DNA from: Staphylococcus pettenkoferi | GTDB taxonomy: Bacteria > Bacillota > Bacilli > Staphylococcales > Staphylococcaceae | Direction of reading: 5' to 3' | Length of the DNA stretch: 64,000 nucleotides | Assembly: GCF_002902685.1 (NCBI RefSeq) | Contig: NZ_PPRN01000013.1 | Coordinates: 32,453 to 96,452 of the forward strand | In this document: piece by piece, positions 36,326-45,859 of the stretch | Layout of the letters: every line of letters begins with the position of its first letter | Position numbering within the stretch: position 1 is the stretch's first letter | Translations under genes and position numbers: made by a program | Notes under the pieces: model-generated | Databases searched by the model: none | Told to the model about the DNA's origin: nothing | Seen by the model: only the letters and a program-made list of their open reading frames with translations

Positions 36326-36399
36326 GATCAGTTAGTTCGTGATTCAATCTTGAATCTCATATGTTACACTTGTTTAAAAGTATTATAGGAGAATGTATT

Positions 36400-37329
36400 A
36401 TGGTTGAACTTACGGGGCATCATCATATTTCGATGTATACGAAAGATGCACGTGCAAATAAGCAATTCTATACAGATGTGTTGGGATTGAAATTAGTTGA
36501 GAAGACCGTGAATCAGGATAATCCGAGGATGTATCATCTATTCTACGGTGATGAATCAGGACAACCTGGCACGTTGTTAACGTTTTTCGAAATACCGATG
36601 GCGGGTGCTATGCGAAAGTCAACAAACTATATCTCTCGTCTATGTTTACTCGTCCCTGATGAACAGAGTTTAGATTACCATCAAGCGCGTTTAGCCTCCT
36701 ATGATATCACAACACAACGCGATACGTATCTGGGTTTACCGGCGCTCTACTTTGAAGATAGAGATGGTCTATCACTTGTGCTTGTAGCGAATAGCACGCA
36801 TAACTATCCGCACGCTTGGCAACCGTATAGTGAGAGTACGGTACCTCGTGAGTACCAAATTATGGGAATGGGTCCGGTCGAATTCACTTTACAAAAGTTA
36901 GAGCCTACGCAGCAGTTTCTAGAGTCACGGTTAGGTTATAAGTTAAAAAGTCAGCATCCGCTAGTTTATACTTTAGATTCAGAAGGCATGTATAGTGATA
37001 TTGTACTAATTCAGAAAGATGGGGCTATGACGAAACCAGGACGAGGCTACGTACATCATATTGCATTAGCTACACCAGACGATCATTCATTAGCAGAGAT
37101 TTACCACACGATTGATCAATTACCACATAAAAATTCTGGTATCATTGATCGTTATTTCTTTAAATCGTTGTATTATCGCCAGAATGCGATATTATTTGAG
37201 TTTGCGACGACTGATCCTGGTTTTACAGTGGATACTGCAGTCGAAGATTTAGGCAAACATCTTAATTTACCTGACTTTCTAGAACAAGACAGAAGTGAGA
37301 TAGAAATAAACTTAAAGGATTTAGATTAA
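36400..37329 (+). CDS. Ring-cleaving dioxygenase-like VOC protein (MhqO/CatE type)
   Basis: The 309-residue protein has two glyoxalase-type VOC repeats: the first starts TGHHHISMYTKDARANKQFYTDVLGLKLVEKTVN in overview (key HHH and FY..VLGL), the second near residue 160 is GMGPVEFTLQKLEPTQQFLES. Metal ligands would be the first His pair, a His in VHHIALA and Glu in ILFEFATTDPGF. In Bacillus, MhqA/MhqO relatives detoxify hydroquinones and quinones. ATG 36400 follows AGGAGAATG. It precedes the HAD gene by 15 bp, as an operon. Confidence 0.85.
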   Translation: MVELTGHHHISMYTKDARANKQFYTDVLGLKLVEKTVNQDNPRMYHLFYGDESGQPGTLLTFFEIPMAGAMRKSTNYISRLCLLVPDEQSLDYHQARLASYDITTQRDTYLGLPALYFEDRDGLSLVLVANSTHNYPHAWQPYSESTVPREYQIMGMGPVEFTLQKLEPTQQFLESRLGYKLKSQHPLVYTLDSEGMYSDIVLIQKDGAMTKPGRGYVHHIALATPDDHSLAEIYHTIDQLPHKNSGIIDRYFFKSLYYRQNAILFEFATTDPGFTVDTAVEDLGKHLNLPDFLEQDRSEIEINLKDLD

Positions 37330-37344
37330 GAGAGGCGTTTAAAC

Positions 37345-37983
37345 ATGTATAGAGCAGTCATATTTGACTTTGACGGCACAATTATTGATACAGAACAACA
37401 TATTTTTGAGACAATCAATCGTCATTTGAAAGAGGTGGAAGCAGAACCTATTTCCACAGAATTCTACCGACAAACGATCGGTGGTTCCGACGATGTTTTG
37501 AAAGGTTATTTAAATCAAGTTGTGGGACAAGAGAGGACTGAATGCATCTATCAAGATGTACATGAAAGCAGTACAGAACTAGAAATCTTCCCAGAAATCC
37601 ACGCTTTGATGAAACAGTTGAAACAGCGTCATATTCCTATGGCTATTGCGACGAGTAGCTATCGCCGCGATATTCAGCCCGCATTTGATCAACTTGGTTT
37701 AGAAGATTACATTGAAGTGATTATCGGTAAAGAGGATGTCGATGAGGTTAAGCCGAGTCCTGAATTATATTTAAGAGCCGTCCAAGCACTCAATTATAAT
37801 CCGGTGAATTGTCTAGCAATTGAAGATTCAACGAATGGAGCGGAAGCGGCTACGTTAGCTGGTCTTGACGTTATTGTGCAGACGAACCAAATGACGTCAG
37901 CTCACGATTTCAGTTCCTTTAATTACGTGGGCAAAGATATGAGTGCGGACGACATTATTCAACATTATTTTGCGAAGGAGTAG
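37345..37983 (+). CDS. HAD-superfamily phosphatase/phosphoglucomutase-like hydrolase
   Basis: The 212-residue enzyme has the HAD motifs FDFDGTIIDTE (I), IATSSYR (II), KPSPELYLRA (III, Lys) and IEDSTNGAEAA (IV). A helical cap follows motif I, so it is subfamily I, close to beta-phosphoglucomutase and small-molecule phosphatases. AGAGGCG precedes the ATG. It is cotranscribed with the dioxygenase-like gene upstream and the small membrane protein downstream. Substrate unknown. Confidence 0.88.
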   Translation: MYRAVIFDFDGTIIDTEQHIFETINRHLKEVEAEPISTEFYRQTIGGSDDVLKGYLNQVVGQERTECIYQDVHESSTELEIFPEIHALMKQLKQRHIPMAIATSSYRRDIQPAFDQLGLEDYIEVIIGKEDVDEVKPSPELYLRAVQALNYNPVNCLAIEDSTNGAEAATLAGLDVIVQTNQMTSAHDFSSFNYVGKDMSADDIIQHYFAKE

Positions 37984-37987
37984 CGCG

Positions 37988-38179
37988 ATGATAGGTTATA
38001 TTCTCTTGTTTTTTGTCGGAGGACCTTTGATCTTTGCGATTGGTAATTTAGTGTTAGGACCGTTGTTTAATCGTCGAATTCCTATGCGTGTCCATTTCCG
38101 CTCTTTTATCGTAGCAACAGCAATTTATTTGATTCTTGCTGGATTATTCTACTATTTTGTGCTGTCACATTACATGTGA
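37988..38179 (+). CDS. Small membrane protein (63 aa)
   Basis: This 63-residue protein has two hydrophobic helices, MIGYILLFFVGGPLIFAIGN (near residue 1) and AIYLILAGLFYYFVLS, with basic residues between. ATG 37988 follows GAAGGAGTAGC, which lies within the HAD gene's end, so it is cotranscribed. A start 45 bp earlier exists but has no ribosome site. No family assigned. Confidence 0.75.
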   Translation: MIGYILLFFVGGPLIFAIGNLVLGPLFNRRIPMRVHFRSFIVATAIYLILAGLFYYFVLSHYM

Positions 38180-38190
38180 TGGCCATATTA

Positions 38191-38255
38191 AAAGACTTCA
38201 ACGAACGTATTGGGCATTTTAAGTTATGTCCATTGTCACGTGTTGAAGTCTTTTT
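38191..38255 (+). terminator. Terminator of the three-gene operon
   Basis: AAAGACTTCAAC pairs with GTTGAAGTCTTT, followed by T5; about 40 nt of loop lies between. Confidence 0.8.
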
Positions 38256-38314
38256 GTCGTTATGTAGCTGTAAAAATCAAATAGTCGCCGCGTTGAAGGT
38301 CGACTGTAGTTTGT

Positions 38315-38500
38315 TTAATGCATGAGTTGTAGCACAATCGTTAATAATATGAGAACGAATAAAATGACGTCGACGCCTAGGATAATTTTAAAACGCGTCG
38401 TATTCGCACCTTGAGCCGTAGCATGTTTCAAACCTCGGTAGTTATTCCACGCACTACCTAGCAATATAACGAGAAGAACAATTCCAATGATAAGTTTCAT
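38315..38500 (-). CDS. Small two-helix membrane protein (61 aa)
   Basis: The 61-residue protein has helices MKLIIGIVLLVILLGSAW and ILGVDVILFVLILLTIVLQL, with a short polar loop. It starts on the last base of the upstream gene's stop codon (TAATG), so it is translationally coupled. Function unknown. Confidence 0.72.
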   Translation of the reverse strand: MKLIIGIVLLVILLGSAWNNYRGLKHATAQGANTTRFKIILGVDVILFVLILLTIVLQLMH

Positions 38501-38856
38501 TATTTGCCCCCATTTCCACTTTTATTAGCGATAAATTCCCATACATAACCTGCAATGATACCCACTACTAAACCGACGATAATACCGATCTTAATCGTCG
38601 CAATGATCGCACCGAGAATGATGCCGAGAAGCATGGCTATCGGAATCGTTACACCGAATTTGAATTTACGTTCAGGCGTGTTGAGCAACGCAAATAAAGT
38701 ATAGTAAAGCAGGGCAAAGACGAGTGCAGCAAGTACAGATTTGCCAATTATACCTAACGTTGATGTTTCATGTTTACTAAAAATATTGATTAAAAAGAAA
38801 AGGACGCCGAAGATGATTGCTATGATCAGCGTACGTAATTTAAGATTCTGTTTCAT
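38500..38856 (-). CDS. Four-helix membrane protein, unknown function
   Basis: The 118-residue protein starts at ATG 38856 (MKQNLKLRTLIIAIIFG) and has four hydrophobic helices with Gly-rich turns (ILGAIIATIKIGIIVGLVVGIIAG) and a Gly-rich C-terminus. TATAAT at about 38899-38894 lies upstream, so the TTG at 38892 is probably in the mRNA leader rather than a start. AAGGAG is about 14 bases before the ATG, rather far. Cotranscribed with the 61-residue protein. Confidence 0.7.
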   Translation of the reverse strand: MKQNLKLRTLIIAIIFGVLFFLINIFSKHETSTLGIIGKSVLAALVFALLYYTLFALLNTPERKFKFGVTIPIAMLLGIILGAIIATIKIGIIVGLVVGIIAGYVWEFIANKSGNGGK

Positions 38857-39167
38857 ATTGGTACGAGAAACTCCTTTAACTGAATTACTCAAATTATATC
38901 ATATCTATAAAATTTATTAGACCTCTGCCATTTCATTTAAAAGTATGATAGAATAAGCATATTCTATACAGAAAGTATCACTGTATTCCTCAAAAAGACG
39001 CTATTAAGACTTGCGTATCTTTTACACTTACAATTTTAAAAAAGTTAGAAAAGCTAACAATCGCATGAGCATCACATTGAGTGCATGTGAATGACTTAAA
39101 ACTGTGAAGATTCTTTGAAATTTATTTTGCATTTTTCGTACAAATCACATAGAATATATAAAAAGAA

Positions 39168-39197
39168 TGTAAGCCCTTACATAAAATGTAATATAAT
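39168..39197 (+). promoter_or_regulatory. Permease promoter with operator shared with gltS
   Basis: TGTAAG (39168-39173), 18 bp, TATAAT (39192-39197). The -35 is part of TGTAAGCCCTTACA (39168-39181), identical over 13 bp to the gltS operator, and also resembling a cre box. Confidence 0.6.
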
Positions 39198-39241
39198 AGT
39201 GTCTGAGTCAATAGCGTTTAATTAAATTGGGACAAGGGTGC

Positions 39242-39421
39242 ATTCTAAGATTGATTTGCTCATCAATGATTAATGGCAGTAGAGTACGATATCATTCTCT
39301 TGAGCTGTGAGTTCCTGGGGCAGTTCGAACAACTCACATTTGAGGAAGAATTTATCGTTAGAAGCCATGAATTTTAAATCAAATCAATCTTCTGAATAGA
39401 TAGAATCTTTATCTAAGATTC
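39242..39421 (+). promoter_or_regulatory. Structured leader of the amino-acid permease mRNA, candidate riboswitch-like element
   Basis: Five nested helices: AGATTGATTTG/CAAATCAATCT (39248-39258 with 39380-39390, extended by ATTC/GAAT), ATGGC/GCCAT, ACGATA/TATCGT, ATTCT/AGAAT and TGTGAGTT/AACTCACA (39306-39313 with 39331-39338). A separate hairpin GAATCTT/AAGATTC (39403-39421) follows and its AATCTT could instead pair with the 5' strand of the closing helix. No known riboswitch signature is seen. Confidence 0.55.
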
Positions 39422-39456
39422 GAGAATAACGAATTAGGAAGAGATGGGGTTGAATT

Positions 39457-40845
39457 ATGGCAGAGAAGAATAAGTTACAAAGGGGATTGACTGCGCGTCA
39501 AATGCGCATGATCGCCCTTGGAGGTACAATCGGTGTCGGATTATTTATGGGAGCATCCGATACGATTAACAAGACAGGACCATCTGTTATCTTTGCATAT
39601 CTCATTGCAGGTATGTTCCTATTCTTAGTTATGCGTGCAATGGGTGAGATGGTTTACTTACATCCAACGACAGGTTCATTCGCACACTTTGCGAGTGACT
39701 ACATCCATCCTGTGGCAGGTTACATCACAGCGTGGAGTAACATCTTCCAATGGATTGTCGTCGGTATGAGTGAAGTTATCGCAGTAGGACAGTACATGAA
39801 CTATTGGTTCCCTGAATTACCACAGTGGATTCCAGGTGTCATTGTAATTCTATTGCTTGCGGCAGCGAACTTAGTTTCTGTTAAAGCATTTGGTGAATTT
39901 GAATTCTGGTTTGCAATGATTAAAGTTGTCACTATCATCTTAATGATCATTGCAGGTCTTGGACTCATCTTCTTTGGTTTAGGAACAGGACATGCGACAG
40001 GATTATCTAACCTTTGGTCACACGGCGGATTTATGCCACATGGTTGGGTTGGTTTCTTCTTCGCACTCTCTATCGTAGTCGCATCTTACCAAGGTGTTGA
40101 ATTGATAGGGATTACAGCAGGGGAAACGAAAGATCCTCAGAAGAATATTAAATCAGCAGTTAATGGTGTCATTTGGCGTATCTTAATCTTCTACATCGGT
40201 GCCATCTTCGTTATCGTTACTGTTTATCCATGGGACCAATTAGGTCATATCGGTAGTCCATTCGTAGCAACATTTGCGAAAGTCGGTATTACATTTGCAG
40301 CAGGACTCATTAACTTCGTTGTGCTTACAGCAGCGATGTCAGGTTGTAACTCAGGTATCTTTAGTGCGAGCCGTATGATCTTCACACTAGCTGAGAAAGG
40401 TCAAATGCCTAAGTCATTTGCGAAAGTGATGAAGAACGGTGTGCCTGCCTTTGCAGTTGCTGCAATTTCTGTCGGTATCTTAGTCGGCGCATTACTTAAT
40501 GTGATCTTACCGAAATTGATTCCAGGCGCAGACAACGTGTTCGTATACGTTTACAGTGCGTCTATCTTACCAGGTATGATTCCTTGGTTCATGATCTTGA
40601 TTAGTCACTTGAGATTTAGAAAGCTTCATCCTGATCAAGTTGAAGGCCATCCTTTTAAAATGCCAGGAGGCGCCGTAGGTACATTTATTACAATCATCTT
40701 CTTTATACTTGTATTGATCGGTATGTTGTTCAACAAAGAACAAGTGATTTCATTGCTAATCGGTGTTGTCTTCCTCGCGTTTATGACAGCTTATTACTTC
40801 ATTAAGGGTTATCATAAAATGAGTGAAGAAAAACAACGCTTCTAA
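39457..40845 (+). CDS. AAT-family amino-acid permease
   Basis: The 462-residue protein has 12 membrane helices and the APC/AAT start LTARQMRMIALGGTIGVGLFMGAS in outline (GGTIGVGLF binds substrate). Conserved further are ANLVSVKAFGEFEFWFA and EGHPFKMPGG near the C-terminus. It resembles CycA/AapA and YtnA permeases for D-Ala, Gly, Ser or Pro; the exact substrate cannot be read. The promoter operator links it to gltS. Confidence 0.9.
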   Translation: MAEKNKLQRGLTARQMRMIALGGTIGVGLFMGASDTINKTGPSVIFAYLIAGMFLFLVMRAMGEMVYLHPTTGSFAHFASDYIHPVAGYITAWSNIFQWIVVGMSEVIAVGQYMNYWFPELPQWIPGVIVILLLAAANLVSVKAFGEFEFWFAMIKVVTIILMIIAGLGLIFFGLGTGHATGLSNLWSHGGFMPHGWVGFFFALSIVVASYQGVELIGITAGETKDPQKNIKSAVNGVIWRILIFYIGAIFVIVTVYPWDQLGHIGSPFVATFAKVGITFAAGLINFVVLTAAMSGCNSGIFSASRMIFTLAEKGQMPKSFAKVMKNGVPAFAVAAISVGILVGALLNVILPKLIPGADNVFVYVYSASILPGMIPWFMILISHLRFRKLHPDQVEGHPFKMPGGAVGTFITIIFFILVLIGMLFNKEQVISLLIGVVFLAFMTAYYFIKGYHKMSEEKQRF

Positions 40846-40866
40846 ATGAATCAATTGAATAAATAA

Positions 40867-40910
40867 TAAAAGACTTAAGTTGACGTTACGTCGCAACTTA
40901 AGTCTTTTTT
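40867..40910. terminator. Bidirectional terminator between permease and the mur operon
   Basis: AAAAGACTTAAGTTG pairs with CAACTTAAGTCTTTT, ending in TTTTTT; the A-run before serves the opposite strand. Confidence 0.88.
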
Positions 40911-40916
40911 ACTAAC

Positions 40917-41792
40917 TTAATGTTTAAAATGAATATTTGAAATATGCTTGCGATAATTGTCTAAAGCCATCTTAGATTGCGTAATTGAATCTAATGAATG
41001 TTGGTAGTTGAGCGCAATATAGCGATAATATAAGACATCTACAGTAAAGAGTTGCGCAAACAGTGAAGTGGTTGCAGCCATGCGTAATTCGTTCTCATCT
41101 GTTTGACCATAAGTCAGTACGTGATCAGAAATTTCAGCTACCGGATTGTTTGCAGTGCTCGAAATCGTGATGATAGAGATATTGTAATCCGTTGCTACTT
41201 TCGCCATGGCTTGTAACTCACTGTGGCTACCGTGGTTGGTAATAAATACGACACAATCGCGTTGATCATGTGTTGCGAGCGTCGAAGTGAGTTGATGTGT
41301 TTCTGTGATGAAACGAACATTTAAACCAATACGTGAGAATTTCTGGAATAAATCCGTCGCAATAATATAAGATGCGCCATAACCGAATAAGAAAATCGTG
41401 CGTGCTTGTTTAAATTGATCACAGATGGCACCGATCGTATGGGCATCCAAGTGAGCAGATACATCATAAAGCGTATCCTTTGCGCGTGAAAGTAACTTAG
41501 ATGAAATATTCTCAATAGATTCATGATCGACGAGTTCTAACAGTGTATTATTCGTTGTATCTTCAGGCAAATAACGAGAGAGCTCTAGCTTTAAATCTTG
41601 GAAGCCACCACTGGTCATTTTTTTACTAAATCTGACGATGGAAGCAGCGCTAGTGCCAATCTCTTTCGCAAATTCTTGTACCGACATTTTGACGATATAG
41701 TTAGGTCGGTTCAAGATGTAATCAGCAATCTTCTTTTCGCTTTTAGTCAATCGTGTATATTCATCTTCTATCTTATAGAGTACGTTGGTCAT
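40917..41792 (-). CDS. RpiR-family regulator of the mup/mur operon
   Basis: The 291-residue protein has an N-terminal RpiR HTH (LTKSEKKIADYIL, QEFAKEIGTSAASIVRFSKKM) and a C-terminal SIS sugar-phosphate domain (FLFGYGASYIIATDLFQKF). It is the last gene of the operon for MurNAc recycling, so MurNAc 6-phosphate is the expected ligand. ATG 41792 follows AGGTGAT located in the end of murP, one base after the murP stop. A homologue sits in the same operon of S. aureus. Confidence 0.9.
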   Translation of the reverse strand: MTNVLYKIEDEYTRLTKSEKKIADYILNRPNYIVKMSVQEFAKEIGTSAASIVRFSKKMTSGGFQDLKLELSRYLPEDTTNNTLLELVDHESIENISSKLLSRAKDTLYDVSAHLDAHTIGAICDQFKQARTIFLFGYGASYIIATDLFQKFSRIGLNVRFITETHQLTSTLATHDQRDCVVFITNHGSHSELQAMAKVATDYNISIITISSTANNPVAEISDHVLTYGQTDENELRMAATTSLFAQLFTVDVLYYRYIALNYQHSLDSITQSKMALDNYRKHISNIHFKH

Positions 41793-41793
41793 A

Positions 41794-43236
41794 TTAATCA
41801 CCTAAAGTATCAGAGTTTCTCATTGCTTTCGTCGTGCCAAATAAGTATGTGAATACAAAGCCACCGATATATGCAGCAAAGAGACCTACAATATAACCTA
41901 AATACATATGATCTGAAATGAGCGGTAGGAGGGACCATCCACTAGGGCCTACTGCAGTAGCACCAATGTGACCGATGCCACCAATAACAGCGCCGCCAAC
42001 ACCGCCACCTAAACATGCAGTAAAGAATGGTCGGCCAAGTGGTAGCGTCACCCCATAAATTAGAGGTTCACCAATACCGAGTATGCCTACAGGTAGGGCA
42101 CCTTTCAACGTATCGCGTAAGGTCTTGTTCTTACGGCAACGAACCCATAAAGCGAGTGCAGCGCCTACTTGTCCTGCACCTGCCATCGCAGCAATCGGTA
42201 ATAAATAAGTTGCTCCCGTTTTATTTATCATTTCAATATGAATAGGTGTAAATATATGATGTAATCCTAACATAACCAATGGTAGGAAGAAAGCACCGAT
42301 GATAAAGCCGCTAAAGATGCCTCCTACACTAATAATCCAATTGATAACGCCGACGAGTCCATCAGATACGAAACCAGCGAGCGGCATGATGATGAATACA
42401 GTGAGTAAGCCGATGATCAGTAAAGTAATTGTCGGCGTAATGATAATATCGACTTCGTTAGGAATCACTTTGTGCAGTCTCTTTTCAATTAAACTCAAGA
42501 GCCAAACTGCAAAGATGACACCAATAATACCACCTTGCCCAGCTTGTAAGTGCTCACCCGTAAAGAGGTTAGTAATTGCTTTATCATCGCCTAAACCTGT
42601 GAGTAACGTCGTACCACCGATGACACCGCCGAGACCTGGTGTCGCACCGAATTCTTTTGCAGCATTAATACCTGTAAAGATAGCAAGATAAGCTAACATA
42701 CCATCTTTAATCACACCAAAGATCGTGACGAGTTGCGTGAAGAAAGCACCAGAGATCACGTGAGCAGTTAGCATATTCTCGATGACTGCCCCGATACCTC
42801 CGATGAGACCTGCTCCGATAAAGGCAGGGATCAATGGGATAAAGATATTTGCTATAGTTTTAAAGAACTTTTGGAAAGGACCTGATTTCTGTTGAGATTG
42901 ATAGTTCTGCTTATTCTCTTGCGCACGCGCTTCTGCACGTTGTTTGGCTGTTCCGCCTAAGTCGTTATTGGAAATAGTAGATGAATGAGATTGTTGCAGT
43001 TCTTCCATATAGTTCGCGACCTTTGAAGCGGTACCTGGTCCTACGACAATCTGCAAGCGTTCATCTTGTACCACTCCGAGCACGCCATCGATAGCTTTTA
43101 ATTCATCGAAATCAACTTGGTCATGATGATGGAGTTGAACGCGTACACGTGTCATACAGTTAATCACATTGTCTACATTCTCTATACCTCCGATTGCTTG
43201 CACAATCTGGTCGGTTAATTCTTGGGTATTCGCCAT
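41794..43236 (-). CDS. murP: N-acetylmuramic acid-specific PTS EIIBC component
   Basis: The 480-residue protein has an EIIB domain at residues 1-90 with the phosphorylated Cys27 ([12 protein letters not shown]), a linker with [17 protein letters not shown], then an EIIC domain of eight to ten helices with [16 protein letters not shown]. It imports and phosphorylates N-acetylmuramic acid or a MurNAc-GlcNAc disaccharide; in S. aureus MurP and MupG handle the disaccharide. AGGAGGTCATTTC precedes the ATG. It lacks an EIIA domain, so it borrows one. Confidence 0.93.
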   Translation of the reverse strand: MANTQELTDQIVQAIGGIENVDNVINCMTRVRVQLHHHDQVDFDELKAIDGVLGVVQDERLQIVVGPGTASKVANYMEELQQSHSSTISNNDLGGTAKQRAEARAQENKQNYQSQQKSGPFQKFFKTIANIFIPLIPAFIGAGLIGGIGAVIENMLTAHVISGAFFTQLVTIFGVIKDGMLAYLAIFTGINAAKEFGATPGLGGVIGGTTLLTGLGDDKAITNLFTGEHLQAGQGGIIGVIFAVWLLSLIEKRLHKVIPNEVDIIITPTITLLIIGLLTVFIIMPLAGFVSDGLVGVINWIISVGGIFSGFIIGAFFLPLVMLGLHHIFTPIHIEMINKTGATYLLPIAAMAGAGQVGAALALWVRCRKNKTLRDTLKGALPVGILGIGEPLIYGVTLPLGRPFFTACLGGGVGGAVIGGIGHIGATAVGPSGWSLLPLISDHMYLGYIVGLFAAYIGGFVFTYLFGTTKAMRNSDTLGD

Positions 43237-43282
43237 ATGAAATGACCTCCTTCAAATCATTATGGTTATCTCGTATTTATGA

Positions 43283-44170
43283 CTACTGAATTGCGCGTTT
43301 AATTTGTCCTTGATTAGCTTGTAAACGTGTTTCTGCTTCTTCACGCGAACAGTTCGCAAGGTGCATGACGACAGCGACTTTCAATTGCTGTTGAGCTTGT
43401 TCGTACAGTGAAGCGGCGTCACTTTCGGATAAATCGCAAATGTCTTGAATAATACCGATAGAGCGCTGAATCAACTTCTGATTGGTTGGTCGTAAATCGA
43501 CCATCAAGTTGCTATAGACTTTTCCCAAACCTACCATTGAAAGGGTAGAAATCATATTTAACATGAGTTTCTGTGCTGTTCCTGCTTTTAAACGTGTTGA
43601 ACCCGTTAAGACTTCAGGTCCCACGTGAATTTCAAGTGGATAATCTGCGACCTCGCTCATCGGTGTCTGCTGATTGCAACTGAGTGCCACAGTCATAGCC
43701 TCTAGCTCATTGGCGTAATGTAAACCGCCAAGAACGTAAGGTGTTTTACCACTTGCTGCAATACCAATCACGACATCTTTAGCAGTGAGATGAATGGCTT
43801 TCAAATCTTCGACAGCCATCTTTTTACTATCTTCTGCACCTTCTACCGCTTCAGTCATCGCACGTTGTCCACCAGCGATCAGTCCAATCACTTCATTCGG
43901 ACTAGCGTTGAATGTAGGTACACACTCCGCAGCATCAAGGACGCCTAAGCGACCACTCGTTCCTGCACCAATATAGATGAGACGGCCACCGTCTTGCATC
44001 CGTTGAATGATACGTTCAATGATTTGAGCCAGTTGAGGAATATGCGATGCGATGGCATGAGGTACCTGTTGATCTTCCTCATTCATCGTACGTAGCGCTT
44101 CCTCTATAGACATTTCATCTAAACGCATCGTCTTAGGATTACGTGTTTCAGTAGTCATTCGATTCATCAT
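43283..44170 (-). CDS. murQ: N-acetylmuramic acid 6-phosphate etherase
   Basis: The 295-residue enzyme cleaves the lactyl ether of MurNAc 6-phosphate to GlcNAc 6-phosphate and D-lactate. The SIS-domain signature [22 protein letters not shown] and the downstream [18 protein letters not shown] and [14 protein letters not shown] are diagnostic. Length is typical. GGGAGATGAA precedes two adjacent ATG codons; I use 44170. The gap to murP is 46 bp. Confidence 0.96.
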   Translation of the reverse strand: MMNRMTTETRNPKTMRLDEMSIEEALRTMNEEDQQVPHAIASHIPQLAQIIERIIQRMQDGGRLIYIGAGTSGRLGVLDAAECVPTFNASPNEVIGLIAGGQRAMTEAVEGAEDSKKMAVEDLKAIHLTAKDVVIGIAASGKTPYVLGGLHYANELEAMTVALSCNQQTPMSEVADYPLEIHVGPEVLTGSTRLKAGTAQKLMLNMISTLSMVGLGKVYSNLMVDLRPTNQKLIQRSIGIIQDICDLSESDAASLYEQAQQQLKVAVVMHLANCSREEAETRLQANQGQIKRAIQ

Positions 44171-44179
44171 TTCATCTCC

Positions 44180-45229
44180 CTATGTATTAAGTTCAAAGCT
44201 GAACGTATCATTACCACTTAGACAATCGAGTAGAGCGATGTCCTCTTCAATCATTTCTCCGATACAATTCACGTTAGGGTGTGCAGGTAAAGGTTGTTTA
44301 ATGAGTTGTAACTCACCTTGATAGCGTCCATTGCGTTCATTGTCCACTGTAATCATTCCACGTGTTCTGGTTGTTGTCTGAGTAGGAGAGATAGATTGCT
44401 CAATGCATTGACGCGCATTGTGAGAGCGAATGACTGCTTCAGGCGTATCCATTCTCACTTGGTGCGTCATTTGTAGTAAAGCTTGCACTTGGCTATCTGT
44501 ACTCGCCACTTTACATCTAAGGGTAAAATGCCGTTCTGCAACAGCTTGAATGAGTTGTTGTGCATACTTACTTTGAAGTTGAATATCCCCCACAATAACA
44601 TGATTGACGCCAGTGTCAATCAGCATTTGCGCACTATAAACTGGATGTGCATCTCTCGTATCTTCTAAAGTGGGTAGCCCTTTATACAATGGTCCGCGTC
44701 GTTTCGTCCCGCTAATAAAGCCATAAATGATGGCTTCTGTATTAAAACGACGAATCAAAGCATTTTGCGCTTGAACGAAAGAGTGAGACAGTCCTGTATC
44801 TGGGCGTGGATAATAATTATGACAGTAAACAATTTTATGAAAATGAGTGACTTGCTGTTTCAGTTGAGTTAACAACGCTTCAGTAAGTGTACTCGTATTT
44901 AAACAACATGATAATCCTGCTTGAGTAAGTTGATTAATAACATCTATTGAAGTTGAGTGATCAATGCGGATCACAATATTCCCATTTGAATAGAAAGAAA
45001 GTAACTGATAAAAGGTGTGATTCAGTAAAGAAGGATTTGCATCAATGATGAGTGTCACAGGCGCGTCTTGAAGTTGGTGTAATAGTTCTTTGAAGTATTG
45101 CAACTTAACCTCATCGGATTCTTCAGGTATCTGCAATGAGGTGAATAAAGTGTCGTATCCGAGATGAATCATCGATTGAATATAAGACCAATCAGCTTCT
45201 TCTCCCAAATAAACTGAAAAGCCGGACAT
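44180..45229 (-). CDS. mupG: 6-phospho-N-acetylmuramidase MupG (DUF871)
   Basis: The 349-residue protein belongs to DUF871, recognised in S. aureus as MupG, which cleaves MurNAc 6-phosphate-beta-1,4-GlcNAc inside the cell. It has a TIM-barrel N-terminal part (GFSVYLGEEADWSYIQSMIHLGYDTLFTSLQIP, with key GYDTLFTS and the VTLIIDANPS segment) and a cyclophilin-like C-terminal domain. It is first in an operon with murQ 9 bp later, then murP and an RpiR regulator. A perfect cre box overlaps its promoter. Confidence 0.93.
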   Translation of the reverse strand: MSGFSVYLGEEADWSYIQSMIHLGYDTLFTSLQIPEESDEVKLQYFKELLHQLQDAPVTLIIDANPSLLNHTFYQLLSFYSNGNIVIRIDHSTSIDVINQLTQAGLSCCLNTSTLTEALLTQLKQQVTHFHKIVYCHNYYPRPDTGLSHSFVQAQNALIRRFNTEAIIYGFISGTKRRGPLYKGLPTLEDTRDAHPVYSAQMLIDTGVNHVIVGDIQLQSKYAQQLIQAVAERHFTLRCKVASTDSQVQALLQMTHQVRMDTPEAVIRSHNARQCIEQSISPTQTTTRTRGMITVDNERNGRYQGELQLIKQPLPAHPNVNCIGEMIEEDIALLDCLSGNDTFSFELNT

Positions 45230-45249
45230 AAGCAGTCCTCCTCCTTACT

Positions 45250-45291
45250 TGTAATCGATTTCATTTTACAATAACTCGTATGACTTTACAA
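45250..45291 (-). promoter_or_regulatory. mupG-murQP promoter with perfect cre box
   Basis: Reading leftward, TTGTAA (45291-45286), 17 bp, TAAAAT (45268-45263). ATGAAATCGATTACA (45264-45250) fits the cre consensus WTGNAANCGNWNNCW at every position and begins at the -10, where CcpA would block transcription. Confidence 0.78.
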
Positions 45292-45367
45292 TTCTATACA
45301 TAATGCATATAAAGTTATGCGCAATCAAATAGCGTAATATATGTAAGGTATAAGTGTTAGACATATA

Positions 45368-45703
45368 CTAATCAAATAGCACTGCATGAATCTGATGATA
45401 CAGTGACAGAAATTGGCGTTGCGTATCAACGATGTACGCAGATTTATTCCCAGCCTGCAACTCGTCTAAAGGATGATCAGCTAGATAGTTGAGATGGTAG
45501 AGGTATTTATAATGATAGAAAGTTAACGTTGAGGGAGAGAGTTGATTGAGCCTCTCACGTTCCGTTTCCACGTAATCAATAATCCTCTGACGATAAGACG
45601 CTTTGTGCTTACTATCTTCATGTATGGCATAATGGTAAAGTTCGATGTGTTGCACTAAGTCGTGTATGCATTGATGTAAATGTAGCAATTCTTGATAATT
45701 CAT
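45368..45703 (-). CDS. Small helical protein (111 aa), unknown function
   Basis: This 111-residue cytosolic protein is rich in His, Leu, Tyr and Gln (HLHQCIHDLVQHIELYHYAIH) and lacks membrane segments. It appears fully alpha-helical. GGAAGGATC precedes the ATG. It has no obvious partner: divergent from the CPBP protease and downstream of nothing close. The His-rich start could bind metal, which is speculation. Confidence 0.65.
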   Translation of the reverse strand: MNYQELLHLHQCIHDLVQHIELYHYAIHEDSKHKASYRQRIIDYVETERERLNQLSPSTLTFYHYKYLYHLNYLADHPLDELQAGNKSAYIVDTQRQFLSLYHQIHAVLFD

Positions 45704-45859
45704 AGTTGATCCTTCCTGTTCGTGATGTATTGTGTCGTGGTGAGTTACATAGGTAGAATAAAGTTCTTCAAGTTCTTATGGTTGATTCAAGTCTTAGAGG
45801 GTAAACGCGTTATTAGCACACAATTATAGTAGAAATAGAAATAAAGGAGACGATAGGGC

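Noticed and set aside
39200..39456. T-box or lysine riboswitch before the permease
   Set aside because: The T-box AGGGTGGNACCGCG word and lysine-aptamer consensus segments are missing, though the leader is structured.
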